Source: an uncultured Saprospiraceae bacterium | GTDB lineage: Bacteria; Bacteroidota; Bacteroidia; Chitinophagales; Saprospiraceae | Reading direction: 5' to 3' | DNA length: 17,461 bases | Assembly: GCA_937969485.1 (NCBI GenBank) | Contig: CALBVQ010000146.1 | Coordinates: 1-17,461 of the forward strand | Shown here: positions 6,391-14,555 of the stretch, piece by piece | Numbering within the stretch: the stretch's first letter is position 1 | Layout: every line of letters begins with the position of its first letter | The notes under the pieces: generated by a model | The model's input: the letters and a program-made list of their open reading frames with translations, nothing else | Databases searched by the model: none | Told to the model about the DNA's origin: nothing | Position numbers and translations under genes: made by a program

Positions 6391-7465
6391 TCTAAAGATA
6401 TATCTAGTTGCTGGAGAATTATCAGGCGACACTCATGGAGCGGGATTAATTCGCGAATTATTATCAAGAAGTGAGTCGTTTGACATTCGATATATGGGAG
6501 GCAATCTCATGGAAAAAGAAGGAGGAGTTCTTGCGTTTCACTACAGTGAGTTTGCAATAATGGGCTTTGTAGAAGTGTTGAAAAACATTAGAAAGATTTC
6601 AGCCTACCTTAAAGAAGTTGAAAATGACATTAAATCCTTTCAACCTGATCACGTTATTTTTATAGATTTTCCAGGCTTTAATTTGCGCTTAGCAAAAAGG
6701 CTTTCTTTCTTGAATTTACATTATTATATTGCTCCTAAGGCCTGGGCTTGGAATAAGAAGAGGGTGCACACTCTTGCAAAGTACTTTAGTACAGTAAATT
6801 GTATATTACCTTTCGAGGTTGAGTTTTTCTCAAAATATGGAGTACCCGCAAAATACGTAGGAAATCCTAGTGTAAATCAAGTTGACACCTTTCTTTCAAA
6901 GAATAGGTCACAGAAGGGAAATTATATCGCTTTATTTCCAGGCTCTCGAAAGCAAGAAGTTGAGCGCGTGTTGCCGATCATGCTTGAAAGTATTGGCGCC
7001 TTTCCTGGAATCGAATTTAGAATTTCTAAAGCTTCGAGTTTGCGATTTGAAGTCTACGAACCTTTTATTCAGGACAAATCACAGCTATTTGAGGACAATT
7101 ACAAGTTACTTCAAGATGCAAAAGCTGCTTTGGTTACTTCAGGAACGGCTACTTTAGAGACAGCGCTATTCAATGTTCCTCAAGTAGTCTGCTACATTGC
7201 AAACCCCATTTCGTATTTTATTGCAAAACGTTTAGTCAAACTGAAGTACATTTCACTCGTGAACCTAATCGCAGACGAGCCGATAGTGACAGAGCTCATA
7301 CAAAATGAATGCACGGAGAACAGTGTTACGGAGCACTTGAACTACATTATTAGCGATGAAGGGCAGAAGCAAATCACTGCAGGTTACGAAACTGTACGAA
7401 CCAAACTAAGCACTGGCGATAGCGGTAAAAACGCCATAGACAATATCCTTTCTATTTCTTCTTAG
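6383..7465 (+). CDS. lpxB: Lipid A disaccharide synthase
   Basis: LpxB is a GT-B glycosyltransferase (family GT19) at the inner membrane that joins UDP-2,3-diacylglucosamine and lipid X to form the lipid A disaccharide. At 360 residues it is close to the usual size. Diagnostic blocks: YLVAGELSGDTHGAGL (7-22, usually GEASGD in other species), FIDFPGFNLRLAKRL (93-107, with the family's conserved Asp), YYIAPKAWAWNKKR (114-127), ALFPGSRKQEV (183-193) and SGTATLETALFNVPQVV (253-269). No ATG is available in the right place; the TTG at 6383 puts the N-terminus exactly where the family starts and overlaps the previous gene by 8 bp. The 3' end overlaps the convergent topA by 14 bp. It shows that the organism makes lipid A. 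Confidence 0.95.
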   Translation: MNNLKIYLVAGELSGDTHGAGLIRELLSRSESFDIRYMGGNLMEKEGGVLAFHYSEFAIMGFVEVLKNIRKISAYLKEVENDIKSFQPDHVIFIDFPGFNLRLAKRLSFLNLHYYIAPKAWAWNKKRVHTLAKYFSTVNCILPFEVEFFSKYGVPAKYVGNPSVNQVDTFLSKNRSQKGNYIALFPGSRKQEVERVLPIMLESIGAFPGIEFRISKASSLRFEVYEPFIQDKSQLFEDNYKLLQDAKAALVTSGTATLETALFNVPQVVCYIANPISYFIAKRLVKLKYISLVNLIADEPIVTELIQNECTENSVTEHLNYIISDEGQKQITAGYETVRTKLSTGDSGKNAIDNILSISS

Positions 7466-10013
7466 CAACTTTCTTTTTCGCTGGCTTTTTCTCTTTCTTT
7501 TTAGGAAATGCATTTGGGATTTCCGCCTCGACAAGAGACTTAATCTCTTCCAAAGTTAATTCAGCTGCCTGCTCTTGAGTTTGACGTTGTCCATCAATTT
7601 TAGGCAATTTTATCGATTTTTTCTTGAACCGAATGAACGGCCCCCATCTACCATTCTCAAGGGCAAGTTTATCTTCTGGCCAACGCTTAATATATCTATT
7701 AGCCTCTTTCTCAATTTTAGCATTAACTAACTCTTCGATATCGGCAATAGACAAATTATCAAAATCGTACTTCTTGTTCACATTAATAAACATGCCATTC
7801 CATTTTAGAAATGGACCAAATCTACCTACTCCTTTGGTGATCGGTAAATCTTGCATGTGATGAATAGGAGCATCTTCTTCAATTTTCTTATCTACAAGGA
7901 CTTTAGCCTCATCAAGTGTTATTTTAAGAGGGTCCAAGTCTTTGGGCATACTAATAAAAGTATCAGCAAACTTCACATATGGACCAAACCTTCCTGCGCC
8001 AATAGTTACCTCAGAGCCTTTGTACTCACCGAGAGTTCTTGGTAACTTAAACAATTCCAGCACTTCTTCGAAAGTGACGGTTTGCATAGACATTCCTGGT
8101 TTTAAGTTCGCAAACTTAGGTTTACCTTCCTCTCCTACTTCTTCTACCGTACCGATTTGAGCAGCAGGTCCGTATCGCGTGATTTGTACTAAAACTGAAT
8201 GCCCTGATTTTGGGTCTACGCCCAAAACTCTTCTGCCCTTAGCCCTATCTGCCGTTTCTATTGTTTTCTCAACTTGCTCATGGAATGGGAAGTAAAAGTC
8301 TTTTAACATTTTCTTCCACTTAGACTTTCCGTCAGCGATGATATCAAACTTTTCCTCGATTTCTTTAGTGAAATTGTAGTTAATAATATCCTCAAAATGC
8401 ATGGTAAGAAAATCAGTAACAACGATTCCTAAGTCAGAAGAATATAGTCTATTAGAGGTAGCTCCCGTAATTTCTGTCTCTACTGTTTCCGAAATAGAGT
8501 TATTCAGCAATACCATTTTCTGGTAATTACGCTCCACTCCCTCTCTACTTTCTTTAGTTACATACCCACGTTCCTTTTCCATGATCTTGGAAATAGTAGG
8601 TGCATATGTAGACGGTCGTCCGATACCAAGTTCCTCTAACTTCTTTACAAGGCTTGCCTCAGTGTAACGCGAAGGTGGCCTAGTAAATCTCTGCAAGGCC
8701 TCAATTTCTTTCAAGTCAAGTTCTTGATTTACCTTCAAAGGCGGAAGCATTGCTTTTTCTTTAGAATCATCTTCATCATCATCAGTTGATTCAAGGTACA
8801 CTTTAAGAAATCCATCAAATTTAATTACTTCGCCTTCTGCCTTAAAGTTTATAGAAGGGCTTGACTTAGGAGTAATAGCTACTGAGGTTTTCTCGATTTT
8901 AGCAACTGACATTTGAGAAGCAATCGTTCTTTTCCAGATCAACTCATATAATCGTTGTTCGTCCCTATCTGTACCTCCATTGTGACGCTGTATATATGTG
9001 GGTCTTATTGCCTCGTGAGCTTCTTGTGTATTTGAAGATTTAGACTTATACTGTCTTAATTCGCTGTATTCTTCACCATATTCAGAAAGCACTTCATCCT
9101 TAATATTATTAAGAGCAGTTTCACTTAACGAGGTAGAATCCGTTCTCATATAAGAAATGAGTCCCTGTTCGTAAAGTTTCTGCGCGACACTCATTGTTCT
9201 CTTTACTCCAAAACCTAATTTCCTACTTGCCTCTTGCTGTAAAGTTGAAGTGGTAAATGGCGCAGCAGGTTTTCTTGTTAAGGGTTTGATTTTTATATCT
9301 GAAATTGCAAAACTAGTGTTTTTGCAAGCTTCGAGAACCTTCATAGCTTCTTGCTGCGTTGCTAGTTTCTCACTGTATTCCGCTCTCAAGACAGTCCTAG
9401 ATCCAGCTGCATTAAGCACATTGAAATATGCGTAAGCCTTGTAAAAATCATTAGAACGGAAAGACATAATTTCCCTTTCCTTATCAACAACTAGCTTTAC
9501 AGTTACGGACTGTACCCGACCTGCAGACAATTTCCCTTTTACCTTATGCCAAAGAAGTTTCGATAAGTCAAACCCTACCAACCGATCAAGTATACGCCTT
9601 GCTTGCTGAGCATCTACTAGGTTTAAATCGACCGTTCTAGGTTCGATTATCGCTCTTTCAATAGCTGGTTTGGTAATTTCTCTAAAAACTATTCTTTTGG
9701 TAGTATGTGGATCTAGACCTAAGACCTCACATAAATGCCAACTTATAGCCTCTCCTTCACGATCCTCATCCGTTGCGAGCCAGACCGTCTCTACCTTTTT
9801 TACCCAGTCCTTAAGTTCCTTTACTACCTTGGTCTTTTCCGGTGAAACGACATAGTTAGGTTCAAACCCATCTTCGATATCCACTCCTTTATTACCTTTT
9901 TCAAGGTCTCGAATATGACCGTAAGAAGATTTTACCTTAAAATCCTTACCTAGATATTTCTCTATTGTTTTTGCTTTAGCTGGTGACTCAACAATCAATA
10001 AATTCTTAGCCAT
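7452..10013 (-). CDS. topA: DNA topoisomerase I (type IA)
   Basis: TopA relaxes negative supercoils by cutting one strand through a 5'-phosphotyrosine. The 853-residue protein opens with the Toprim domain: LLIVESPAKAKTIEKYLG (Glu9) and the acidic triad in TDEDREGEAISWHL (Asp82, Asp84, Glu86). The catalytic tyrosine is Tyr288 in GLISYMRTDSTSL. Conserved downstream blocks include QEAHEAIRPT and FTRPPSRYTEASLVKKLEE followed by GIGRPSTYAP. Instead of the four-Cys zinc ribbons of E. coli TopA, the C-terminal third has several TopA C-terminal repeats (ITRYGPAAQIG, GAGRFGPYVKF, GVGRFGPFLKW, ENGRWGPFIRF) and a Lys-rich tail ending AKKKVAKKK. That arrangement is usual for Bacteroidota. The stop lies inside the 3' end of lpxB. 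Confidence 0.97.
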   Translation of the reverse strand: MAKNLLIVESPAKAKTIEKYLGKDFKVKSSYGHIRDLEKGNKGVDIEDGFEPNYVVSPEKTKVVKELKDWVKKVETVWLATDEDREGEAISWHLCEVLGLDPHTTKRIVFREITKPAIERAIIEPRTVDLNLVDAQQARRILDRLVGFDLSKLLWHKVKGKLSAGRVQSVTVKLVVDKEREIMSFRSNDFYKAYAYFNVLNAAGSRTVLRAEYSEKLATQQEAMKVLEACKNTSFAISDIKIKPLTRKPAAPFTTSTLQQEASRKLGFGVKRTMSVAQKLYEQGLISYMRTDSTSLSETALNNIKDEVLSEYGEEYSELRQYKSKSSNTQEAHEAIRPTYIQRHNGGTDRDEQRLYELIWKRTIASQMSVAKIEKTSVAITPKSSPSINFKAEGEVIKFDGFLKVYLESTDDDEDDSKEKAMLPPLKVNQELDLKEIEALQRFTRPPSRYTEASLVKKLEELGIGRPSTYAPTISKIMEKERGYVTKESREGVERNYQKMVLLNNSISETVETEITGATSNRLYSSDLGIVVTDFLTMHFEDIINYNFTKEIEEKFDIIADGKSKWKKMLKDFYFPFHEQVEKTIETADRAKGRRVLGVDPKSGHSVLVQITRYGPAAQIGTVEEVGEEGKPKFANLKPGMSMQTVTFEEVLELFKLPRTLGEYKGSEVTIGAGRFGPYVKFADTFISMPKDLDPLKITLDEAKVLVDKKIEEDAPIHHMQDLPITKGVGRFGPFLKWNGMFINVNKKYDFDNLSIADIEELVNAKIEKEANRYIKRWPEDKLALENGRWGPFIRFKKKSIKLPKIDGQRQTQEQAAELTLEEIKSLVEAEIPNAFPKKKEKKPAKKKVAKKK

Positions 10014-10224
10014 ATATTATGAAGTTTTATACTCTTTACTTTTAAAAGATGTCAATCTACATTGTATTATCTACAATTTCTAAGCACATCAAAATCAAAC
10101 AACCCAAAAAAAAGATTTAACAAGCAAGAGGGTAACCTTGATAAATTAACAAGGATGCAAACTTGAAGATTTCTTTTGTAAAAAGGAAACCCAAAATTGA
10201 ATTCCTTATTTAAATTTAGGTGGG

Positions 10225-10248
10225 CAAAGCTATGATAAAAATATCATA
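10225..10248 (-). promoter_or_regulatory. Candidate topA promoter -7 element with overlapping palindrome
   Basis: The minus strand reads TAGCTTTG at 10232-10225, an exact TAnnTTTG match, though without a clear -33 element. Just upstream and overlapping by two bases is a 7-bp inverted repeat, TATGATA (10231-10237) and TATCATA (10242-10248), with a 4-nt centre. Use of this promoter would give topA a leader of about 200 nt containing further small inverted repeats (ATTGTA/TACAAT at 10061-10077 and the palindrome CTTTTAAAAG at 10039-10048). No ORF was found in this 247-bp gap. Confidence 0.3.
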
Positions 10249-10260
10249 TGTAAAAAAACC

Positions 10261-10770
10261 TTAATTTCTTTGCTTTTTTTCAGCGTTTAGCAAAGCTCTT
10301 TCCGAGACTAATTTTTCTACAGTTACCTCAATATCTGGTTCAATATTATTAAGTACATCGTGCAATGTCAAAAGTGTAAATCTCGCCATGTCATCGGGAT
10401 GATGTACACCTAAACTCTTTAAGAAGTGTGAATATCTTGACCCGTCATAAAAATTCCAATTAAGAATCATCCATCTTCCAAGTCCATAATGCAATCTATC
10501 AACTACAAAGAATTTTTCTGCAGATTTAAATTTCTCAAGCGAAGAAGCTTGGGACAAAGCTTTCAGTTCTTCATGTGCTTCTTCCAAATTGGCAGGAATG
10601 TAAACTCCGTTAATACGAGATTTTTTGATATTTCTTTCGTAGGATTCATTAAACTTTTTTTCAAAGAGTCGAATGGGAACAGTATCTTGTGGATTGATTG
10701 TTGGCTTTTGCGCTAAAGCAATACTAGCTATGCTACAGAAAAGAACAAATAGAATTGTGATTTTTTTCAC
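10261..10770 (-). CDS. Secreted DUF6794-like protein of unknown function
   Basis: The 169-residue protein has a clear signal peptide (MKKITILFVLFCSIASIALA, cleavage before Gln21), so it is exported to the periplasm or outer membrane; there is no lipobox Cys at the cleavage site. Residues 52-140 resemble, by recall, the DUF6794 domain: a RINGVYIPANLEEAHEEL start, a GLGRWMILNW core with nearby DGSR, and LGVHHPDDMARFTLLT. The function of that domain is unknown to me. A long leader between the signal peptide and domain contains Lys-rich NIKKSR. It has its own promoter (10799-10833) and diverges from the 88-aa membrane protein gene. It lies 247 bp upstream of topA, so cotranscription with topA is possible but not indicated. 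Confidence 0.75.
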   Translation of the reverse strand: MKKITILFVLFCSIASIALAQKPTINPQDTVPIRLFEKKFNESYERNIKKSRINGVYIPANLEEAHEELKALSQASSLEKFKSAEKFFVVDRLHYGLGRWMILNWNFYDGSRYSHFLKSLGVHHPDDMARFTLLTLHDVLNNIEPDIEVTVEKLVSERALLNAEKKQRN

Positions 10771-10798
10771 TTTTTTTGTTTTATGACGATTGAAATAT

Positions 10799-10833
10799 CA
10801 AACTTACTAAAGCTTACAAGCTTTTAACACAAA
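10799..10833 (-). promoter_or_regulatory. Promoter of the DUF6794-like gene with a palindrome in its spacer
   Basis: On the minus strand TTTG (10833-10830), a 23-nt spacer and TAAGTTTG (10806-10799) match the Bacteroidota promoter pattern, 29 nt before the ATG. Inside the spacer is a perfect inverted repeat, AAAGCTT (10809-10815) and AAGCTTT (10818-10824), with a 2-nt centre. A dimeric regulator bound there would block this promoter and sit close to the divergent gene; that is speculation. Confidence 0.5.
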
Positions 10834-10842
10834 TTTTAGCGG

Positions 10843-11109
10843 ATGAATTCAAAGTCAGACAAACTATTTTACTTGCTAGTATGCGCCATCACGTATGGAA
10901 TCGTGATCGGAGGAATATATTTACTAGACGAATATGTGGGATTCCTGATAAATGGTATATTTCTAGTTATGACACTAGCTGTACTCATTATCTCGTTGAT
11001 AAGTGAAAAAATAGAGCGAACAAAAATTTCTTCGCTCTACTTTTATTCTTTGATAGGGATATTGGTTGGTGGGACTTTGTTGATGTTGATTATGGAACTA
11101 CAAGTGTAG
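10843..11109 (+). CDS. Small three-helix membrane protein, unknown function
   Basis: No family was recognised. The 88-residue product has three hydrophobic stretches at about residues 8-28, 33-53 and 64-85. They are separated by LLDEYVG and by a charged loop (ISEKIERTKIS), consistent with a small inner-membrane protein. The ATG at 10843 is the first in frame. It diverges from the DUF6794-like gene across a 72-bp gap and converges on the DUF3276 gene, with a single base between the two stop codons. No exact TAnnTTTG was found on its own strand in the gap. Confidence 0.7.
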   Translation: MNSKSDKLFYLLVCAITYGIVIGGIYLLDEYVGFLINGIFLVMTLAVLIISLISEKIERTKISSLYFYSLIGILVGGTLLMLIMELQV

Positions 11110-11110
11110 C

Positions 11111-11500
11111 TTACCAAGTCATATCATCATCCGGAGTTGTAGACTCTGTACTAGAAGCTTCAGAAGCATTAGAACTAGCCTCACGATTTTCTAATTCAGT
11201 TTTTTCTTCCCATTCTTTCTGTCTTCTTTCGTACTCTTCATAGTCATAGTCAGGCATTAATTCAGTCTTTACATGATTTACTGCGTCGTTCATACTTTCT
11301 AAGAAGCGATTGAAATCTTCCTTGTATAGGAAAATCTTGTGTCGATCATAGCCGTCTCCATTAAAACGTTTTGTACTTTCCGTAATGGTCACGTAGAAGT
11401 CTTCTCCTTTCGTTTTTCTAACATCGAAGAAATACGTCCTTCTTTTGCCTGCTCTAACTTTCGTTGAATAAACACTCTCGAATTTGCTATTGCTTTCCAT
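11111..11500 (-). CDS. PUR-alpha-like DUF3276 family nucleic-acid-binding protein
   Basis: The family is widespread in Bacteroidota and spirochaetes. The Borrelia member has a PUR-repeat fold and binds DNA/RNA, so a nucleic-acid-binding role is expected here. Residues 6-80 form the PUR-like repeat: FESVYSTKVRAGKRRTYFFD (7-26), a KGEDFYVTITESTKRF strand pair, then HKIFLYKEDFNRFLESMNDA, the amphipathic helix. Residues 85-105 are highly charged and helical, and the last 25 are Ser/Glu/Asp-rich and probably disordered, ending DDDMTW. At 129 aa it is normal in size. It is a single gene, 1 bp from the convergent membrane protein gene and 180 bp downstream of the ABC exporter stop. Its target is unknown. 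Confidence 0.9.
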   Translation of the reverse strand: MESNSKFESVYSTKVRAGKRRTYFFDVRKTKGEDFYVTITESTKRFNGDGYDRHKIFLYKEDFNRFLESMNDAVNHVKTELMPDYDYEEYERRQKEWEEKTELENREASSNASEASSTESTTPDDDMTW

Positions 11501-11680
11501 TCCTCTTATTCCTTGTTTTGATTAAATTATAATGCGAATTTGCACATATTATTTCAAAATCCAATAAATAATGGGAGTAAATGTCTGATTTTCATTATAA
11601 TCTTAGCTAAAACCAGCCTACAGCAACATATAAAACCATGAATACGAGTCACATGCAGGAGGAACTGTCAGCTAAAAATA

Positions 11681-13474
11681 TCATACATGTTCTGGCGGTT
11701 CGTTGTAATCCTTCGTGATGAGATCGAAGTAAGAAGTTCCCGGCTTATTTAGCTCATCAGGGGAGCCATCTTCAATAACTTCTCCATTTTCCAAGATAAT
11801 GACTCTGTCGTAATTCATTTGAGCATGAATTCTGTGTGTAATAACAATCGTTGTCTTTCCCTGCAATGTCGTATTAAGACTGGTTACAATCTTATTCTCA
11901 GTAGTTGCGTCGACTGCACTTAGGCAATCGTCAAGAAGGATTATTTCAGGATCTTTAATAAGTGCCCTTGCTAAGGAAATCCTCTGTTTTTGACCACCCG
12001 ACAAAGTTACTCCTCTTTCACCAACAAGTGTCTGATAGCCTTTAGGTAAGCCTTTAATGTCTTCGTGAATAGCGGAAAGTCTAGCAGCTTCTGACACAAC
12101 TTCCTGCTCTACTTGTTTGCTCAAACCGAATTGAATATTCTCTGAGATCGTATCCGAAAAAAGAAAAACATCCTGCGGAACATAAGCTATTTTTTTTCTT
12201 AACTCGGATAAGCTGATTTTCCTAACATCATGCCCGCCTATGGAAATACTACCTGCGTCAACATCATACATCCTTACAAGTAATTCAGCAATAGTTGACT
12301 TCCCGCTTGCAGTACGGCCAACAATCGCAAGCTTCTCCCCTTGTTTTACATTGAAACTCACATTCTTTAATGCATGCACATTGGTCTCTGGGTAAGTAAA
12401 CTCCACATCTTTAAATGAAATATCATAAGTAGCAACCAACATTTCCTTTGAAGGAACATCTGTAATCTCAGGTTTCACAACCATAAATTCATTGATTCTT
12501 TCCTGTGATGCTGACGCTTGTTGTACCAAAGATGCAATCCATCCCAAAGCAGTAATTGGCCAAGTCAACATTCCCACATAAATTATGAACTCAGCGATAT
12601 TTCCTGGACTAATTATCCCTTTGTCGACCTGGATTCCTCCTATATATAGCGTCAATACTGTGCTCACCGCAATTAACAAAATCATTAGTGGAAAAAACAA
12701 GGCATTTACCCTAGCTAACTCAAGCGATTTACTTTTAAAATCCTCACTCTCCTTGTCGAAGTACTTTACAAATTGCTTTTCCTTGACGTAGGACTTAATT
12801 ACTCTAATACCAGAATAAACCTCTTGGGCCTGTGAATTGAGGGTAGAAAGCTGCTTCTGAATTACTGCACTTTTCTTATTTATTATATTACTTACAATAT
12901 AAATGGATATCGAAAGTACAGGAAGAGGCAATAGTGTATACAAAGTCAATTCAACATTCACCGATAACATTGAAGTAATAACAATAAAAAACAATGAAAC
13001 TAGATTGATAAAGTACAACATGGCAGGCCCTAGGTACATTCTTACTTTTGATACATCCTCAGAGATTCTGGCCATTAAATCTCCTGTCTTGTTTTCCTTG
13101 AAAAACTTCAAATCCATTTTTGAATAATGAGAATAGATCTCATTACGCATATCGAATTCAATCAGTCGTGACATTACTATTATTGTCTGTCTCATCATGT
13201 ACATAAAAAAACCCATGATCAATGCAAATCCAAGAACGAGAAGTCCAAAAAGCAAAAGATTACGGCCGACTGCTCCTAGCACACTTTCCTGCAGGACTGA
13301 ATCACTGATCAACTTGTATTCCTTGATACTTATAAAAACATAATCAAGTGCCACCCTGATAGTCCTTGGCATCAAAACACGAAAATAATTCGATAGTGAG
13401 ACAAACACGATACCAAGAAGCAAGAGCCACTTGTATTTTATGAAAAACTTATTTAGGACAGCTAATTGCTTCAA
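11681..13474 (-). CDS. ABC exporter half-transporter (MdlB/MsbA-like, TMD fused to NBD) with non-canonical Walker B
   Basis: An inner-membrane ATP-driven exporter half-molecule, probably for lipids, peptides or drugs; the substrate cannot be read. Numbered from TTG 13474 (597 aa), the six-helix exporter domain spans about 15-325 and the NBD about 345-590. NBD motifs: Walker A GRTASGKST (386-394), Q-loop YVPQDVFLF, signature LSGGQKQR (491-498), Walker B EIILLDD (Asp515), H-loop ITHRI (His547). The position of the catalytic Glu after Walker B is Asp516, a substitution known from half-sites of heterodimeric exporters and from MdlB/YheI-like proteins. No partner ABC gene is adjacent. The longest frame starts at TTG 13498, but that codon lies inside a good -7 element. 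The TTG at 13474 gives MKQLAVLNKFFIKYKW and a 22-nt promoter-to-start distance, so it is preferred. The stop is TGA. Confidence 0.92.
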   Translation of the reverse strand: MKQLAVLNKFFIKYKWLLLLGIVFVSLSNYFRVLMPRTIRVALDYVFISIKEYKLISDSVLQESVLGAVGRNLLLFGLLVLGFALIMGFFMYMMRQTIIVMSRLIEFDMRNEIYSHYSKMDLKFFKENKTGDLMARISEDVSKVRMYLGPAMLYFINLVSLFFIVITSMLSVNVELTLYTLLPLPVLSISIYIVSNIINKKSAVIQKQLSTLNSQAQEVYSGIRVIKSYVKEKQFVKYFDKESEDFKSKSLELARVNALFFPLMILLIAVSTVLTLYIGGIQVDKGIISPGNIAEFIIYVGMLTWPITALGWIASLVQQASASQERINEFMVVKPEITDVPSKEMLVATYDISFKDVEFTYPETNVHALKNVSFNVKQGEKLAIVGRTASGKSTIAELLVRMYDVDAGSISIGGHDVRKISLSELRKKIAYVPQDVFLFSDTISENIQFGLSKQVEQEVVSEAARLSAIHEDIKGLPKGYQTLVGERGVTLSGGQKQRISLARALIKDPEIILLDDCLSAVDATTENKIVTSLNTTLQGKTTIVITHRIHAQMNYDRVIILENGEVIEDGSPDELNKPGTSYFDLITKDYNEPPEHV

Positions 13475-13495
13475 ATTCTCAAAATTTAGGAAGAC

Positions 13496-13524
13496 CAAAG
13501 ATATATAAAGCTATTTTCATCAAA
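13496..13524 (-). promoter_or_regulatory. Promoter of the ABC exporter gene
   Basis: On the minus strand TTTG (13524-13521), a 17-nt spacer and TATCTTTG (13503-13496) match the Bacteroidota promoter consensus exactly. The final G lies 22 nt before the TTG at 13474, the same distance as at the CPBP promoter. The element overlaps the TTG at 13498, which argues against that codon as the start. Confidence 0.6.
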
Positions 13525-13651
13525 GTGTTTATTTAAAATTGATGTAAATTCAATGCATATTTATTTGCTTCCTTCTTAGTTTCAAGCCCTCAACAATAAA
13601 CTCAGCACTATTTCAATCAATTCGATTTCGGTCAATGCCACGACTGTCTCG

Positions 13652-14548
13652 TTATAGGCTAATAGACTCAGTCTCTATGGTCTTCTTATCTTCTTGATCC
13701 AAATTATCTTCTGTGTCAAAATCAAGGTAAGGTATTATTCTTCTTTTGGTTTGAGCTGAAATTCCCTTTAGAACGGAAAAAGACTCACGTGTAATAGGAA
13801 AATGATGTTTTCGATATTTAACGATGATGTCCGCCTCCTTCCACTCGACATAAGGGTGTCTTCCTAGCACTTGTGAATCTGCATAATTAATTTTTATTTT
13901 CTGAATATTCTTGGAAACTATGAGATGGGGAGTCATTACCTGCACTAATGAATCAGTCAATCCATAAACTTCAGTAAGTTGATCAACTGAATGAAATCCA
14001 CCTAACCATTTCTTATATTTGATAATTCGAGCTGAATACCCCTCGCCAATACCGTTTATCTGCTTCCAATCTTCTGGATTTTCAGAATTTAAACTAAAAG
14101 CTTCTACAGGTTTCGGCTTCCACTGCTTCTTCCATTGATCTTGCTTCTTTTTTACAAATTTCCTAGAACTTTTAAAAACAGATTTCTCCTGCCGAGATTT
14201 ATTTTCTACTGGATAGGGTTCTAGTTTATCCAGAGCGGTCATCTCGCTAGAAGACCTCTTAACTTTCGAAACTGCTGGCGATGGCAAAGGAGCTTCGAAG
14301 GTACTAACTAGCTCAACTCCAGAAGATCGGTAGCTTTTAGTCTCTTGGATCTTATTGTCTTCAGCATGATTTGCTTTATCCGAGTCACCTTCTACATAAA
14401 CATCATTTAGGCTAATATTAACTGTAGAATGTGATGGTAGAACTCTCTTCTGAAAAAAAATAAAAATTGAAAAAATCACTATCAAACAACTCAGTAAGAA
14501 GATTCCGTTTCTCTCTTCGTTATTGAAATAATTAAAATTGTTTTTCAT
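13652..14548 (-). CDS. Membrane-anchored helix-hairpin-helix DNA-binding protein (ComEA-like)
   Basis: A probable DNA receptor or adaptor for natural transformation. The 298-residue protein has a short cytoplasmic N-terminus, one membrane anchor (about 15-33), a long, low-complexity, charged linker (about 40-150, with basic FKSSRKFVKKKQDQWKKQWK) and two HhH modules. The first (about 152-210) contains the typical WKQINGIGEGYSARIIKYKK hairpin followed by GGFHSVDQLTEVYGL. The second (about 217-277) contains KINYADSQVLGRHPYVEWKE then ADIIVKYRKHH. An acidic tail follows. Classic ComEA is smaller with one HhH pair, so this is a longer relative, of a layout common in Bacteroidota. The ATG is 7 nt after the comEC stop, so the two form an operon, which strengthens the DNA-uptake reading. 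Confidence 0.85.
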   Translation of the reverse strand: MKNNFNYFNNEERNGIFLLSCLIVIFSIFIFFQKRVLPSHSTVNISLNDVYVEGDSDKANHAEDNKIQETKSYRSSGVELVSTFEAPLPSPAVSKVKRSSSEMTALDKLEPYPVENKSRQEKSVFKSSRKFVKKKQDQWKKQWKPKPVEAFSLNSENPEDWKQINGIGEGYSARIIKYKKWLGGFHSVDQLTEVYGLTDSLVQVMTPHLIVSKNIQKIKINYADSQVLGRHPYVEWKEADIIVKYRKHHFPITRESFSVLKGISAQTKRRIIPYLDFDTEDNLDQEDKKTIETESISL

Positions 14549-14555
14549 CGCTTAT

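Noticed and set aside
6882..7157. Plus-strand 91-aa ORF inside lpxB
   Set aside because: Out-of-frame shadow of a well-conserved gene.
9250..9435. Small plus-strand ORFs antisense to topA (here and at 7624-8160 and 9670-9855)
   Set aside because: All lie opposite strongly conserved topA coding sequence and resemble nothing known.
11532..11567. Very short plus-strand ORFs in the gap between DUF3276 and the ABC exporter
   Set aside because: About ten codons, no promoter or start context; most likely chance.
13475..13498. TTG at 13498 as the ABC exporter start
   Set aside because: It overlaps an exact -7 element that would place the transcription start downstream of it, and the eight extra residues add nothing family-like.
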